Shown: one piece after another, positions 47,451-59,913 of the stretch
Position numbering within the stretch: the stretch's first letter is position 1
Layout of the letters: each line of letters opens with the position of its first letter
Assembly: GCF_026210795.1 (NCBI RefSeq)
Contig: NC_089432.1
Location: 5,084,001-5,148,000 of the forward strand
DNA length: 64,000 nucleotides
Direction: 5' to 3'
Origin: Rhizophagus irregularis
Taxonomy: Eukaryota; Glomeromycota; Glomeromycetes; Glomerales; Glomeraceae
Notes under the pieces: model-generated
What the model was told of the DNA's origin: nothing
Databases searched by the model: none
The model's input: only the letters and a program-made list of their open reading frames with translations
Translations under genes and position numbers: made by a program

Positions 47451-47859
47451 TATTGACTGAATAGTTTATGTCTAATTCATATTTAGAAGCAATTAAATAT
47501 TTGTGTGAATAAAATAATATAAAGGATAATTAATAAAATTTTAACTGGCGATTAATAATAATGTAAATAAAATGCCAATAAAATTTTATCTAAAACTTTA
47601 AAAGTTCAACGTGCACATTTATAACAGATAGAAATGATATATTCAATATGTTATATGTACAGTATGTATTGCAAATTAAAGTAACTATAAGCTTCATGAA
47701 TAAAATGGCGACAGTCCCATATTTTAGATATATCTCAGATTATCATAATCTTAAAATTTTTTTTTTATTTTGAGCTTTTATGCTAAGACATGATCTTTTT
47801 TTAAAAAATTCAATAAGTTATGCCTTAATTGATAAACTAAGCTTCTTAAAAAAGAATGT

Positions 47860-48440
47860 TTTTTCTTTTCAGTGCGACCAGATTTTTAAAGAAACAAAAA
47901 GAAACACTTTTAGTGTTTCAATATTTCATAGCATCCTAGCTAACGTTTGTAAATTAATAATAGTCTAGTACTTTTCTTATTTACGAAATCATTTCCGCTT
48001 ATTTTGGAAATCAATCAATCATTTTAGAAATTAAAATTACAATTTGTCAATTTACAAGGTTGTAATTACTTTTAGATTTCAGAGACCGAATAAAATCACA
48101 CTTTTTCATAAAAAAAAAAAAAGAAAATTTGGAACAAAATAATTGGTCAATATGAAAGCTAGCATTATAATCATTATTTTCTCATAAAGTATTACAAATT
48201 TTAACTGTCGGTATAACTATATGAGCCTAACTGTCTATACGACCATGTGTCTGATCATATTGTCCAATCATGAACTGATTTTTTTAGTGAAAATCTTGTA
48301 TTACTTGTAGTGTAAATTTTGTTGACTTATTTGTGCAAATAAATAGTTTAAAATCAAATGATTTAAATTTTAATTGGTCAATTTTGATAGTACTGGTAAA
48401 TTAAATTAAAAAAATAATGTATGAATAAAATTATTAAATA
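47860..48440 (-). repeat. Kinase-array flank block, inverted copy (3' of E)
   Basis: On the minus strand this matches the block upstream of D (36735-37430) and downstream of C. Examples are TAGCATCCTAGCTAACGTTT, CACTTTTTCAT and TTATTTGTGCAAATAAATAG read on +. It shows that E and D were copied together with the same flank but in opposite orientation. Confidence 0.75.
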
Positions 48441-48789
48441 TAGTAATTATAGTTAATTTCGTCATTTATTTATGTAAGTAAATTTCCCGATAGTTTAGTA
48501 ATAAATTAAAGAGTGAATAATAATCTAACTTTAAAAATATAGCTCTTTAAAAAAAATACATGATGATTTTACCCATTTCAAATACATAAAATAACATTTA
48601 ATGTCGCATTACAAGAAATTTTAATAATATTAATTAATGCTGATTTGCCATAGAAATTTATCCATAAATTAATTTAACATAGTTATAAATTAACATTTCA
48701 AAATGTATACACTACATTTATAATAAAAATGATTTATTAATAAATAAATTGATTACAGATTACAAATAAAATTACATGAATTACTTGGT

Positions 48790-50807
48790 TTACATTAATT
48801 CTTCTAATCGTTTTTGAGCATATTCATATCCTTGTTCTGCAGCTTTTTTATACCAATAAATTGCTTTATCTATATCTTTTTCAACACCTTCTCCAATTTT
48901 ATAATAAGTGCCAAGATTACACATGCCCACTATATTCCCATTATTTGCAGCTTTTTCATACCAATAAAAAGAAAGTTTAGGTTCTTTATTTATGCCATAT
49001 CCATTACTATAACAACTCCCAGTAGACAACTGTCCTATTGCATAATCTTTATTAGCTACTTTTTCATAATATTTAAAAGCTAATGATTTATTTTCTGAAG
49101 TTCCAAGTCCAAGATAATAACAATCCGCAACATAAAATTGTGCCAATATATGATCTTGTTCAGAAGCATTAATAAATAAATCAAATGCCATATTATAATT
49201 TATACTTGTTTCAATTCCATAAAATTTAAAAAATCCAAGTAAAAAAATTGAAATTGAATTATAATTTTGATTAATAAATAGCCAATTATAAATTTCTTGT
49301 GAATTAATATTTTGATTATTAAAATAATCAATAACTTTCTGTCTTAACCCCTCCCTCTTTCTCTTATTTAGCACTTCTGAAATAAATTCTGTAATATTAT
49401 TAACTATTACACTTAAATCATTTTCAGGTAAAATATTTTGGTTAATAATTTGATTACTTGATGTCATAGTTCCCATTATTTCTTTTGTATTCATTTTATT
49501 GAATTCTTGAATAACCTGAGATAATTCTCCATGTGATGATTCTTCAATAGGATTTAAAACTATATTTTTATTTGTCAATGATTGATCAGTTTTCTCATCA
49601 ATATTTTCGTCTTTTTGATTAATTATACCATCTAATCTTTCAACAACTTCTTGAATAGATGGCCTATTATCTGGATTGTCGTCCCAACATTCTAAAAAAA
49701 ATCAAAATATTCAATTATAAAACTATTTTCATAAAAAAATAAAAAATGTTAAACTTACCAGTATAAAGCTTAACATATTCAATGGGAGTATCAGGAACAG
49801 TAGTTTCTCTATGACCTTGCACAATTTGGAAGGCTAAACCACAATCATACGATTCTCCTTCTACATAAAAAGGTGGCTTACCACTTGATATCTCCCACAA
49901 AAGTACACCTACACTGTATACGTCACTCTTCTTGTTTAAAGAATATGATCTATTGCTGAATTTTTTTGGATCCATATAAGGAACTACACCAAATAAATCT
50001 TTTTTCTTTTTAGTTGATGCTTCAATTCTCTTTGACAATCCAAAATCCGCCAATTTGATAGTATCTTGATTGACTAATACATTATTAGAATGCTATAATA
50101 AAAGAAATAAAATATAAATAATGATAATAAATAATATAATTAATATAATAATTATTTTATCAATAAATTTGATAAATTACCAAATCACGATGTATTATGT
50201 CTTCATCATGCAAGCATGATACGGCACTAGCCAACTGGTAAGCAAATTTAAATTTATCTTCCCATATAAGTTTCTCAAAATTTTCTTTTAAATAATTGCA
50301 AAGAGAACCACCGTCAGCGTACTCCATCACTAAAAGATATTTCTTAACGTTATCATTTTGATTTTCTAAATAAATAAAGAATTTATTATTTTCAATTGAT
50401 TGTATTTAATAATACAAAATATCATTTTATTTATTACCTTGATCTGAAATAGTAATTCCATAAAAACTAATAATATTATCATGAAAAATAACTTCACGTT
50501 GAAGTTCAATCTACATATTAACAATAAAAAATTTAAAACGGAAATAACATATAAATTATGTTAGTATAATACATCATATTTTAATCACCTCATTAACAAG
50601 TTCCTTAATTGCTCCTTCATCAATATTAAGAAGAGATTTCAATGCAAAATATTTAGGTAAATTTTTCCATTTCGCACGATAAACTTTTCCAAAACCACCG
50701 ATACCAATTTCTTGAATATCTTTAAAATATTTATATTCGTAATGTTTAATATGCTTTTTAGCAATAGCTTCATCAATCCACTTAAACCATTCATTCATTT
50801 CTGACAT
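48790..50807 (-). CDS. TKL-type protein kinase with Sel1-like repeats (copy E)
   Basis: Intact five-exon gene on the minus strand encoding about 570 residues. Exons, in reading order: 50807-50589, 50510-50438, 50365-50181, 50092-49759, 49691-48790. It starts MSEMNEWFKW. Kinase motifs are complete: [37 protein letters not shown] and [11 protein letters not shown]. The linker is close to that of D, and about four Sel1-like repeats follow. Stop at 48792-48790. Its upstream copy F is a pseudogene with the same flank. The upstream region carries the shared CACGTG at 50970-50975. Like D, it is a good candidate for a functional signalling kinase. Confidence 0.92.
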
Positions 50808-50969
50808 TTTGAATATGTATATAAATGTTGTGGAAAAATTATTTTATTCCGAGTATGAAAAAAAAAAGTTTTTTTATTTAATTAGTAATTTATGGACATA
50901 CAATTACACAAATTACACAAGTGCATGCCAATTATTTTAGAGATACACAAAAAAGAATGTGACTTTAAT

Positions 50970-50975
50970 CACGTG
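50970..50975 (-). promoter_or_regulatory. Conserved CACGTG element upstream of copy E
   Basis: CACGTG lies about 163 bases upstream of the ATG at 50807. Nearby are a TGCATG stretch and, near -60, the TACTCGGAATAAA motif, all read on the minus strand. Equivalent in C, D and F. Confidence 0.4.
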
Positions 50976-51035
50976 CAATGAACTAGTGAGGTAATCGCTC
51001 GCTGATCATATATTCATGTTTGCTTTATTTCACGT

Positions 51036-51626
51036 ATTGCCGGTCCGCCACTCAACGGTACAAAATGATCGGCAATCTATTTCGACGGACTTTTATATAT
51101 TAAATACTATTGCTCTGGAATGGTGTTTGCACTATCTTAAAAACACGTCACAACAACATAAATACTTCAAATATTTGCTAGAAAAAGGTATTACATTACC
51201 TGGGTGTGTTTTCCAAAACCGGTAGGATCAAGGTGTGCCAAAAAAAAACTAAAAAAGAAAAATAAAAAAATATTTTTTTTTTTTTGTTATTTTGTTAATT
51301 TGGTAAAGAAAATAATATATATTTTTCAATAGTGTTAAAAAAACCTCGTAAAATTTGCAAAATTCGTGTATAAAAAATCTTATCTTAACTAAAATATAAG
51401 GTGGAATGGTGACTTCCTCCAAGGTAAACTTGTTAAATTTTATATCGAACGATAAAAAAAATTTTTTTTTGTGGCTTATTCACGTTTAATGTTATTGATT
51501 GGTGAGTCATCGTTACATTTAAACGTGACCTTGTGGGACAAAATCGACATCAAAATATGCCAATTAACGTAATTCATATAAAATCTGCGCCGGATCTACA
51601 AATTAATTTTGTGACGGACTGGCAAT
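51036..51626. mobile_element. 591 bp TIR-bearing insertion upstream of copy E
   Basis: The matching flank of copy F has a short uninterrupted sequence here, so this segment is extra. Its ends are inverted: ATTGCCGGTCCGCCAC on the left and, from the right, ATTGCCAGTCCGTCAC (14 of 16). A target duplication is not clear; TA is possible. A 69-codon frame at its left edge (51016-51225) shows no known transposase motif. It is probably a non-autonomous DNA transposon. Confidence 0.6.
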
Positions 51627-51839
51627 TAAGTTTTTACGAAAATCAAAAGAAAAAATGCAATTTAAGTCTAGTTATTTTAACATTTTAAATAAAATATTAT
51701 AACTTTATCAATGAAATGGTGAAGCCTATAAAAAAAATTCTGGAAAAATTCCGATAAATGATCATTTTATTCCGAAGAAATTCAAACACGTGATCATTTT
51801 TCTGAAAAATTTTTTATAGGGTTTCATAAAAAAAAGCAT

Positions 51840-52250
51840 TATGACTCATAAAGTATTACAAATTTTAACTGTCAGATATAACTATACGAGTCTAAATCTA
51901 CTCTATGCGACCGTGTCTGATTATCAATGATCGATTTTTTTAGTGAAAATCTTGCATTAATTGTAGTTTAAATTTTTTATTGACTATTTGTGCAAATAAA
52001 TAGTTTGAAATCAAATATACTGTTATGAGTTAAATTTTATTGGTCAATTTTGAGAGTACTGTTAAATGAAAATAATGTGCGAATCAAATTATTAAATATG
52101 TAATTATAGTTAATTTCGTCCTTTATCTATTAGGTAAGTAAGTAAAAAAAAATTTCCCGATAGTTTAGTAATAAATTAAAGAGTGAATAATAATCTAACT
52201 TTAAAAAATATAGCTCTTTAAAAAAATACATGATGATTTTACCCACATTA
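51840..52250 (-). repeat. Kinase-array flank block, inverted copy (3' of F)
   Basis: On the minus strand it matches the flank downstream of E at 48180-48610: TATTTGTGCAAATAAATAG, TTGGTCAATTTTGA, and TTTCCCGATAGTTTAGTAAT read on +. It ends where the hairpin insertion at 52267 starts. Confidence 0.7.
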
Positions 52251-52266
52251 CAAGAAATTTTAATAA

Positions 52267-52447
52267 GTATTAGTTATTTACTAATCTAGATAGTAGTATA
52301 TAAATGGGTTATCATCCGAAGGATGATGGCCCATTTATATACTAAACTAGATCAGTAAATAACTTTTTTATCATCCTAGATATACTAATTGGTCCGCCAG
52401 TTTATAACTGGCGGAAAAAATCCTAAATACCAATTAGTAGCCAGGTG
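52267..52447. mobile_element. 181 bp double-hairpin insertion 3' of copy F
   Basis: The segment is absent from the matching flank of E (48610-48640). ATAA at its left edge is repeated at 52448-52451, a possible 4-bp target duplication. It holds one long foldback (52271-52364, arms of about 45 bases around a GAA loop; the arms include ATCATCC and GGATGAT). A second foldback has TAATTGGT and ACCAATTA as outer arms and CCGCCAGTT/AACTGGCGG inside. No ORF. It is probably a small foldback element. Confidence 0.55.
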
Positions 52448-52579
52448 ATAATATTAATTAATGCTGATTTGCCATAGAAATTTATCTATAAATAAATTTA
52501 ACATACTAATTATAAATTAAATATTTCAAGATGTATACACTACATTATAATAAAAATGGTTTATTATTAAATAGATTGA

Positions 52580-54583
52580 TTACAGTTTTAATCGTTTTTG
52601 AGCAGCTTCATACCCTTGTTCTGTAGATTTTTTATACCAATAAATTGCTTTATCTATATCTTTTGCAATACCTTTTCCAATTTCATAATAATAGCCAATA
52701 TTAAACATGGCTACTATATTTCCATTATTTGCAGCTCTTTTATGCCAATAAAGAGCAAGTTTTGGTTCTTTATTTATACCATATCCATTACCATAACAAA
52801 TCCCAGTAAACACCTGTCCTATTGCACAATCTTTATTAGCTACTTTTTCAAAATATTTAAAAGCTAATGAAAAGTTTTGTGAAGTTCCATATCCAAGCCT
52901 ATAACAAGAACCAACAAAATATTGTGCCAATGTATGATCTTGTTCAGAAGCATTAATAAATAAATTAAACGCCATATTATAATTTTCACTTGTTTCAATT
53001 CCACAATAATTAAAAAATCCAAGTAAAAAAATTGAATTTGAATTATAATTTTGATTATTAAATAGCCAATTATAAATTTCTTGTGGATTTATATTTTGAT
53101 TATTTATATAATCAATAACTTTCTGTCTTAATAAAGTTGACACATTTCTCCTATTTAGCACTTTAATAATAAATTCTATAATATTATTAACTATCACACT
53201 TAAATCATTTTCAAGGTAAAATATTTTGGCTAATAATTTGATTACTTAGTGATGTCATGGATCCCATTATTTCTTTTGTATTCATTCTATTGAATTCTTG
53301 AATAACTTGAAATAATTCTCCATGTGATGATCTTTCAATACTATTTAAAACTATATTTTTATTTGTCAATGATTGATCAGTTTTCTCATCAATATTTTCG
53401 TCTTTTTGATTAATTATACCATCTAATCTTTCAACAACTTCTTGAATAGATGGCCGATTATCTGGGTTATCATGCCAACATTCTAAAAAAAAAATCAAAA
53501 TATTCAATTATAATACTATTTTCATAATCAGATAAGAAATGTTGAACCTACCAGTATAAAGTTTAACATATTCAATGGGCAGTAGTTTCTCTATGACCTT
53601 GCATAATTTGCACAACTAAACAACCATCATATGATTCTCCTTCTGCATAAAAGGGTGGTTTACCACTTGATATCTCCCACAAAAGTACGCCTACACTGTA
53701 TACGTCACTCTTCTTATTTAAAGAATACTGAATTTTTTTGGATCCATATAAGGAACTACACCAAATAGATCTTTTTTCTTGTTAGTTGACGATTCGATTC
53801 TCTTTGACAATCCAAAATCCGCTAATTTGATAGTATCTTGATTGACTAATACATTATTAGAATGCTATAATAAAAGAAATAAAATATAAATAATTATAAT
53901 AAAATAATATATTTAATATAATAATTATTTTATCAATAAATTTGATAAATTACCAAATCACGATGTATTATGTCTTCATCATGCAAGCATGATACGGCAC
54001 TAGCCAACTGGTAAGCAAATTTAAGTTTATCTTCCCATATAAGTTTCTCAAAATTTTCTTTCAAATAATTGCAAAGAGAGCCACCGTCGGCGTACTCCAT
54101 AACTAAAAGATATTTCTTAACGTTGTCATTTTGATTTTCTAAATAAATAAAGAATTCATTACTTTTGATTGATTGTATTTAATAATAAAAAGTATTATTT
54201 TATTTATTACCTTGATCTGAAATACTAGTAATCCCATAAAAACTAATAATATTATCATGAAAAATAACTTCACGTTGAAGTTCAATCTACATATTAACAA
54301 TAAAAAATTTAAAACGGAAATAACATATAAATTATGTTAGTATAATACATCATATTTTAATCACCTCATTAACAAGTTCCTTAATTGCTCCTTCATCAAT
54401 ATTAAGAAGAGATTTTAATGCAAAATATTTAGGTGATTTTTTCCATTTTGCACGATAAACTTTTCCAAAACCACCGATACCAATTTCTTGAATATTTTTA
54501 AAATATTTATATTCATAATGTTTAATATGCTTTTTAGCAATAGCTTCATCAATCCACCTAAACCATTCATTCATTTCTGAAAT
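52580..54583 (-). pseudogene. Kinase-Sel1 pseudogene (copy F)
   Basis: Tandem copy of E with the same exon order: 54583-54365, 54286-54211, 54138-53954, 53864-53552, then about 53484-52580. The original start codon has become ATT; the next Met is at 54574. A 10-base deletion near 53727, in the activation segment after DPKKFS, leads straight to TAA. An 11-base deletion near 53580 partly corrects the frame. One extra A near 53214 breaks the linker. The C-terminus ends early (KRLKL). Kinase motifs HRD and DFG and the Sel1 repeats are still readable, so decay is recent. No full protein can be made from it. Confidence 0.9.
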
Positions 54584-54762
54584 TTTGACTATGTATATAA
54601 ATATTGTTATGGAAAAATTATTTTTTCCGAGTATTAAAAAAAAAAAAAGTTTTATTTAATTAGCAATTTACGGGTATACAAATACAATTACACAAATTAC
54701 AAATTACATAAAGGTGCATGGTGAATGCAGGTCAAGATACACAAAAAAGAATGTGACTTAGT

Positions 54763-54768
54763 CACGTG
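54763..54768 (-). promoter_or_regulatory. Conserved CACGTG element upstream of copy F
   Basis: Same CACGTG context as in E, about 180 bases upstream of the lost start codon at 54583. It is preserved although the gene is broken, which fits a recent duplication. Confidence 0.35.
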
Positions 54769-54972
54769 TAATGAATTAGGTAATCGCCCGCTGATCATAT
54801 ATTCATATTCGCTTTATTTCACGTATTAAACAAATTAAACAATTAAAGTTTTTACGAAAATTAAAAGAAAAAAAATACAATTTAAGACTAGTTATTTAAA
54901 CATTTTAAATATAATATTATAACTTTATCAATTAAACGGTGATGAATATTTTAATAAATAAAAAAAAAATCG

Positions 54973-55320
54973 ATGTTTGATTCAAGTTTATCGGCAAGAG
55001 AGATAAATAAGAGATTTTTCTGGCAAACAGTAAGAGAGATAGCGAAAGATAACGGGGCAATTGATGGAGTACTAATTATTAAAGATTATATTAAGAATTA
55101 CGGTGGTCATTTTGGAAAAATAATTAGGATAAACAAAATCAGATATATCTTGATTTATTTCAACAACGAAGATGACATTATGAACGCAGTTTATAAGTCA
55201 GCAATGGAGGGATGAAATAGGAAAAGGATTCAAATTGAAAGTCAAGACGAATTAATTTTGAAGGATGGTAAGTTTAGGACACGGAGTATCCAAAGGACGA
55301 TACTATCCTTTAGAGAATGA
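54973..55320 (+). pseudogene. Short broken ORF, unknown function
   Basis: Open from an ATG at 54973 to a TGA at 55213-55215 (80 codons). It then continues in the same frame to about 55320 with DELILKDGKFRTRSIQR. The sequence (FWQTVREIAKDNGAIDG, then RYILIYFNNEDDI) looks coding and could be a fragment of the RNA-binding ORF1 of a LINE-type element, but I cannot confirm that. Unlike its neighbours it has balanced codon use. Confidence 0.35.
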
Positions 55321-55739
55321 ACAATTTTACGAGGCAAAGGATAGTATAGACTGAGGGTTCAAATATTCTAACCACAGAAAAAGAACTAGAAAATTTTAAC
55401 AATTTAAATGAGAAATTTAGTGATAGAATAACTGAGATTAATGATAAATGATTGTGAAAAGGTAACAGAGATAGATGATTTGAACGTTAACAAGAAACGT
55501 ATTGCGCAAACTCAAGGTGCTAGGGAAAATAGTGATAGTTAGTAGACACATAATAGAGTTTTTTAGCGCTATAATAATTGTATCCCAATTTAGACAGGTT
55601 TTTATAGTATAGATTCAAATTTGTAGTAGATAGATACTTTATCGACGCAATGTATTTACTTACGTTGATTTTAGAATTGATTACGCTAGCAATTATTCCA
55701 ATACAAATAAAGTTTATAAAAAAATAAAATAAAAATAAA

Positions 55740-55965
55740 ATAAAGTAACCTGTAGTCTAATTACGTTTCGGACCTCTTGTTCAACACTCATATAAACATA
55801 TACGATCAGAATTTCTCAGAGGTCCATAACATAAGTACCTCACGTGATTGACGTTCGTAACTCAACTTCAGGACCAAAACATGATCGTCTCTGAGGTAAA
55901 TGAGTACTGAATTGAGATCTATTCCAGTAAAAACTCTGACATAAAATCGGATATAATGGAAGAAA
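55740..55965 (-). repeat. Right arm of a 12-kb-spaced inverted repeat
   Basis: Reverse complement of 43310-43570, as shown by ATTGACGTTCGTAACTCAA, CAGAATTTCTCAGAGGTCC and AAAGTAACCTGTAGTCTAAT on the + strand. With the left arm it encloses the E/F kinase segment. Confidence 0.75.
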
Positions 55966-58900
55966 TAGTATTTACAATTTTTATGAAATAAATACTCAAG
56001 AAATTATTACAATAAGTCAGTTAATGACTAAATTAAAAATTTGCAAGTTCTAAACTACAGTCTATAGACAAAAAATATGTCCATGTGAGTATTTGACTAT
56101 GCGTCTGATCATATTGTCAGATAACATCACTTGCAGTATAAATGTTGGCTTATTTGTGCAAATAAATAGTTCAATTTTGAGAGTACTGGTAAATTAAAGT
56201 TTTAGTTTTTAAGCACAAAGAGACGAAATATAAAAATAAATCAAAAATTATAACTTAATTATAAAAAATTTATAATTCTTATATGTTTTGAGTTTTGACA
56301 TTGTTTAAAGTTTAAACCTTTTCAATTTTGACTTCTAAAAACAAAAAGTCAAAAACGATCTAGACAAGTTACTTTAAAACTTTATAGTATTGTATATTGT
56401 TATTAAATCTCAGTAATAAATATTTGTTTTCACTGTTACACACTCTATAAACTCGTATCATAAGTTTCTGTAATATTTTTAAACAACTTATGATAATCTA
56501 TCCTATTAAAAAATTGTCATATTTAGATTACCCTGTATAAATAATGCGGTGAATTGTATAACATTGAAAAATGTGATATTCTTGCGTCCGATCTATTTCG
56601 TATTTATCATCATATCATAAATAATTAAGGAAATTTGATTCGATGTCGGACAACTTCCTAACTACGATAACCAATCTTTAAACTAATACATTTCCAGTTA
56701 ATTAGAATTTTAACTTATTCTGACGGATTAATACTAACAAAAAAAATTATAATTTTTCTTATTAATTGCATTTTATTTGCGGTTATTTCCGCTCTCTTAA
56801 TTACCACGACTAAATAATAATTTCTTTAGACCAAAACTACCTTTTTCTTATTAATTTTTATCCCTCCTTTTAATTATTATTATTTCTTTTGGTTAACAAC
56901 CAAAAATTTTTATTTATTTATTTTTTTTTTGTTTTATTTTTATTGGATATCAAAATTTTTTGGAATTTTTTAACCCAAAAGATATTGTTTATTCTTTTTT
57001 TGGTTTGGGTCAAGACTATAATCATTAGAACTATGTCCTACGGCTTTTTCGATGTTGTTTCTGACCAATAAATTCGCATGATATTAATTATATAGATACA
57101 TAACAATATTAATAATTTTGAAATTAAATCTATAATAAATTTTTTGATAAATCTATATAACTAAAAAATCTATATAACTAAAAAATTTGTCTGATGTTTG
57201 AATTAGTCTCCGCATAAATACTTGGAAATTGGAATTATGTAACTTGAATCCCATGCCATAATAATTAAACCCCATGACATACCCTCCGCCTGATCCATTT
57301 ATGGTCAAAAACTATTCGATCCGTGACCTTAATCGGAATTTTTTTTTTTATTATTAATTCAAATATTTTTAGCTTTTTTTTTGATTTCATTTTTTTTCAA
57401 TCTGAAAATAATTTTTTCTCCCTTTTCTTCTTTCGGTTTAGTCTTTTTTTCAAACCGAAAAATTTATTTTTTCTCATTCTTTTCCCATTTACGTTTAATT
57501 TTTTTTTCCCAAACTGAAAATTTTTTTTTATCAAATAATCCCATTGTCTCAGTCTTTTAAGACCAATTTTCTTTTATATTATTTTTTTTCGATCTTTTAT
57601 TTTGGACCGTATTGTTACTTAAAAAAAAATTTTTTCAGATTCCTTTTTTTCAGAAATTTCCCTTAGTTTTTTTGAGCCGATTTCTTCCTTTATCCTTTTT
57701 CTTTCTCCCAAATTTTTTTTTAATTTTTTTTTCTTTTTCTTTCAATTTTTTTTATTATTATTAAATAAAGTAATAAAATATTATATTAAATATATTTACA
57801 AAATTATTATTTTTTTTTTAAAAAAAAATCAATATAACATGTAGGAAAATTGATATTCAAATGGTTTAGTTACATCTACTGTATATGTACATATTTAATT
57901 TGTTTTTGCTTTCAGCAATTTCAGGAAGTACTTTACCTTCTTTATCTAAAATACTTGGATAAATTTTTTATATTAACCTGCATATTTGTACCAATTCGTG
58001 ATAAAAATTTTGAACACTTGCATTAATACAACATAACTCACATAGATTTGAAAAAGAATTTTTCATCTGGATATTGATATAATGGATATTTTACCATTTT
58101 TATAATTAACTAATAAAAAGCTTATAAGTTTCTTTCCTTCAATAACTTTAATCTCGGAAAAATTCGGTCAATATGATTGAGATGTTTGCAAAATCTAACA
58201 TAATTAAAAGAAAGTTTTGCTTTTGAGAATTTGTTTCAATGATATTTTCATTCTTTAAAATTTTAATTGAATTATATGATAAAAGTGAAATGAAAATATT
58301 AAGCAATAATCTTTTATTATAAGCGTATATATAAGGGCAACTCCAATCATAACTTCACACGAAAGATGCTTTTTAACTAGTAGTAAACACAAAACTAAAG
58401 ATTTTCCAACTTTATTCTCATCATATTTTGTGGATGAATAGATGATTGGTCATTTCAACAGCTGGAAGGATGTGATTTGAATCCTGGTTATAGGAAACAA
58501 GAATATTATATAATTAAATGAAAATTTTCAGCTATATTATATAAAACGGAAATTTGGGTATAAAATGAATGATAATTTATATTTTATACATACTTAAATC
58601 TAACGCTAATACGAGTTCTGTTCTTCGAAGTTCAAAGTTAAAGATAATGATCTTTGTTTTTTATCAAAATATGATAATTGCGGATACTATTTCATCTTTT
58701 TGGCGAACATAAAATCTATAATCATATAAATCACAGATGTAACTGATCTTGACATGATATCTCAGTTGTTTCATGTAATATGTCGATATCTACTAATTTT
58801 TTCAATTAAATTGTTCATTTTATTAACATGAAAAAATTATAATATTATAAAAAACATTCTCGTTATTGAAAACACAGTATGATTTTATTAATGAAGTTCA

Positions 58901-59913
58901 TCGTTTATTAATTTTTTTAGTTGTTGCTATGTCAATCTTACATTTCTGATACAACATCAATAACATTTCAGAAAATTGCAATTTACAACAACGTATATTT
59001 ATTTAGTTTGGCTATACCTGTGATAATAAAAAAGTTTGACTTACATGGTTGGCCACATCAGTAAAAATTTATAGCCGATCATCAATTAATCCATGTGATA
59101 TTGCCCACATACTATAATACCTATAATATTATTATTGTCTAGGCTATTAAAAAATAATCAATATCCGATATTAAATAATGTACAGTATATAGTTTATCCA
59201 TTTAACTGATGCTATAAGCTATGTCACGGTCAAATAATATATTCCCAAGTATGTAACACTTATTATGATACCTCTATTATCTGTAATGTATAAATCTGTG
59301 TCATTATATCTAATTGCTGGAAAAGCTTATACGGTAATAATTACATCGCTCAAAATTACTTGAAGCTAAATGTCCAAAGCAAAAATATAGTAAATATAGC
59401 AATATCTATCCTTTACCAATATTAATTTACTTTAAATTTTATTATTTTTGATTATGATATTTTAGAAAAAACTTGATAATTTTTTTTTTAATTAACTGTT
59501 AAGATTCATATTACAGTACAAGTTTCAGATCAATTAGCTTATGAATCAATTGATGTGACAAATGTGACTCATCTTTATAAATATAAATCTACAATACAAT
59601 AACCAAATACATAATATGCGATTTTTTACTGCAAAATATTATATAGTTTTATATTATATAAAGCTTATGTATAAGTGAATACATCAGTGCTACTGATTTA
59701 TAGGGGGTAAATCATATTGAAACAAATGTGACTCATACATGATAATCTTTATTTTTTTTATGATCTATCAAATGTTTTTACAAGTATATATATACCCTCA
59801 CTTTCTCAAGAAAAAATTCAAATTTCAAATATTATTTTTCAAACTTTCAAGTATTATTTTTCAAATCGCAAATATTATTTTTCTCAAATATTAATCTTCT
59901 ATATCAACTGAAA
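55966..59913. other. AT-rich intergenic region with a T-rich tract
   Basis: Positions 56040-56190 hold a short piece of the kinase flank block (ATTTGTGCAAATAAATAGTT). Positions about 57335-57770 are a strongly T-rich, pyrimidine-biased tract with loosely repeated CAAACCGAAAAATTT-like words. The open frames in it are low complexity and not genes. The rest holds no recognised feature. Confidence 0.5.

Noticed and set aside
57323-57517. Phe-rich ORF in the T-rich tract
   Set aside because: Poly-T sequence gives Phe codons by composition alone, with no start context or conservation visible.
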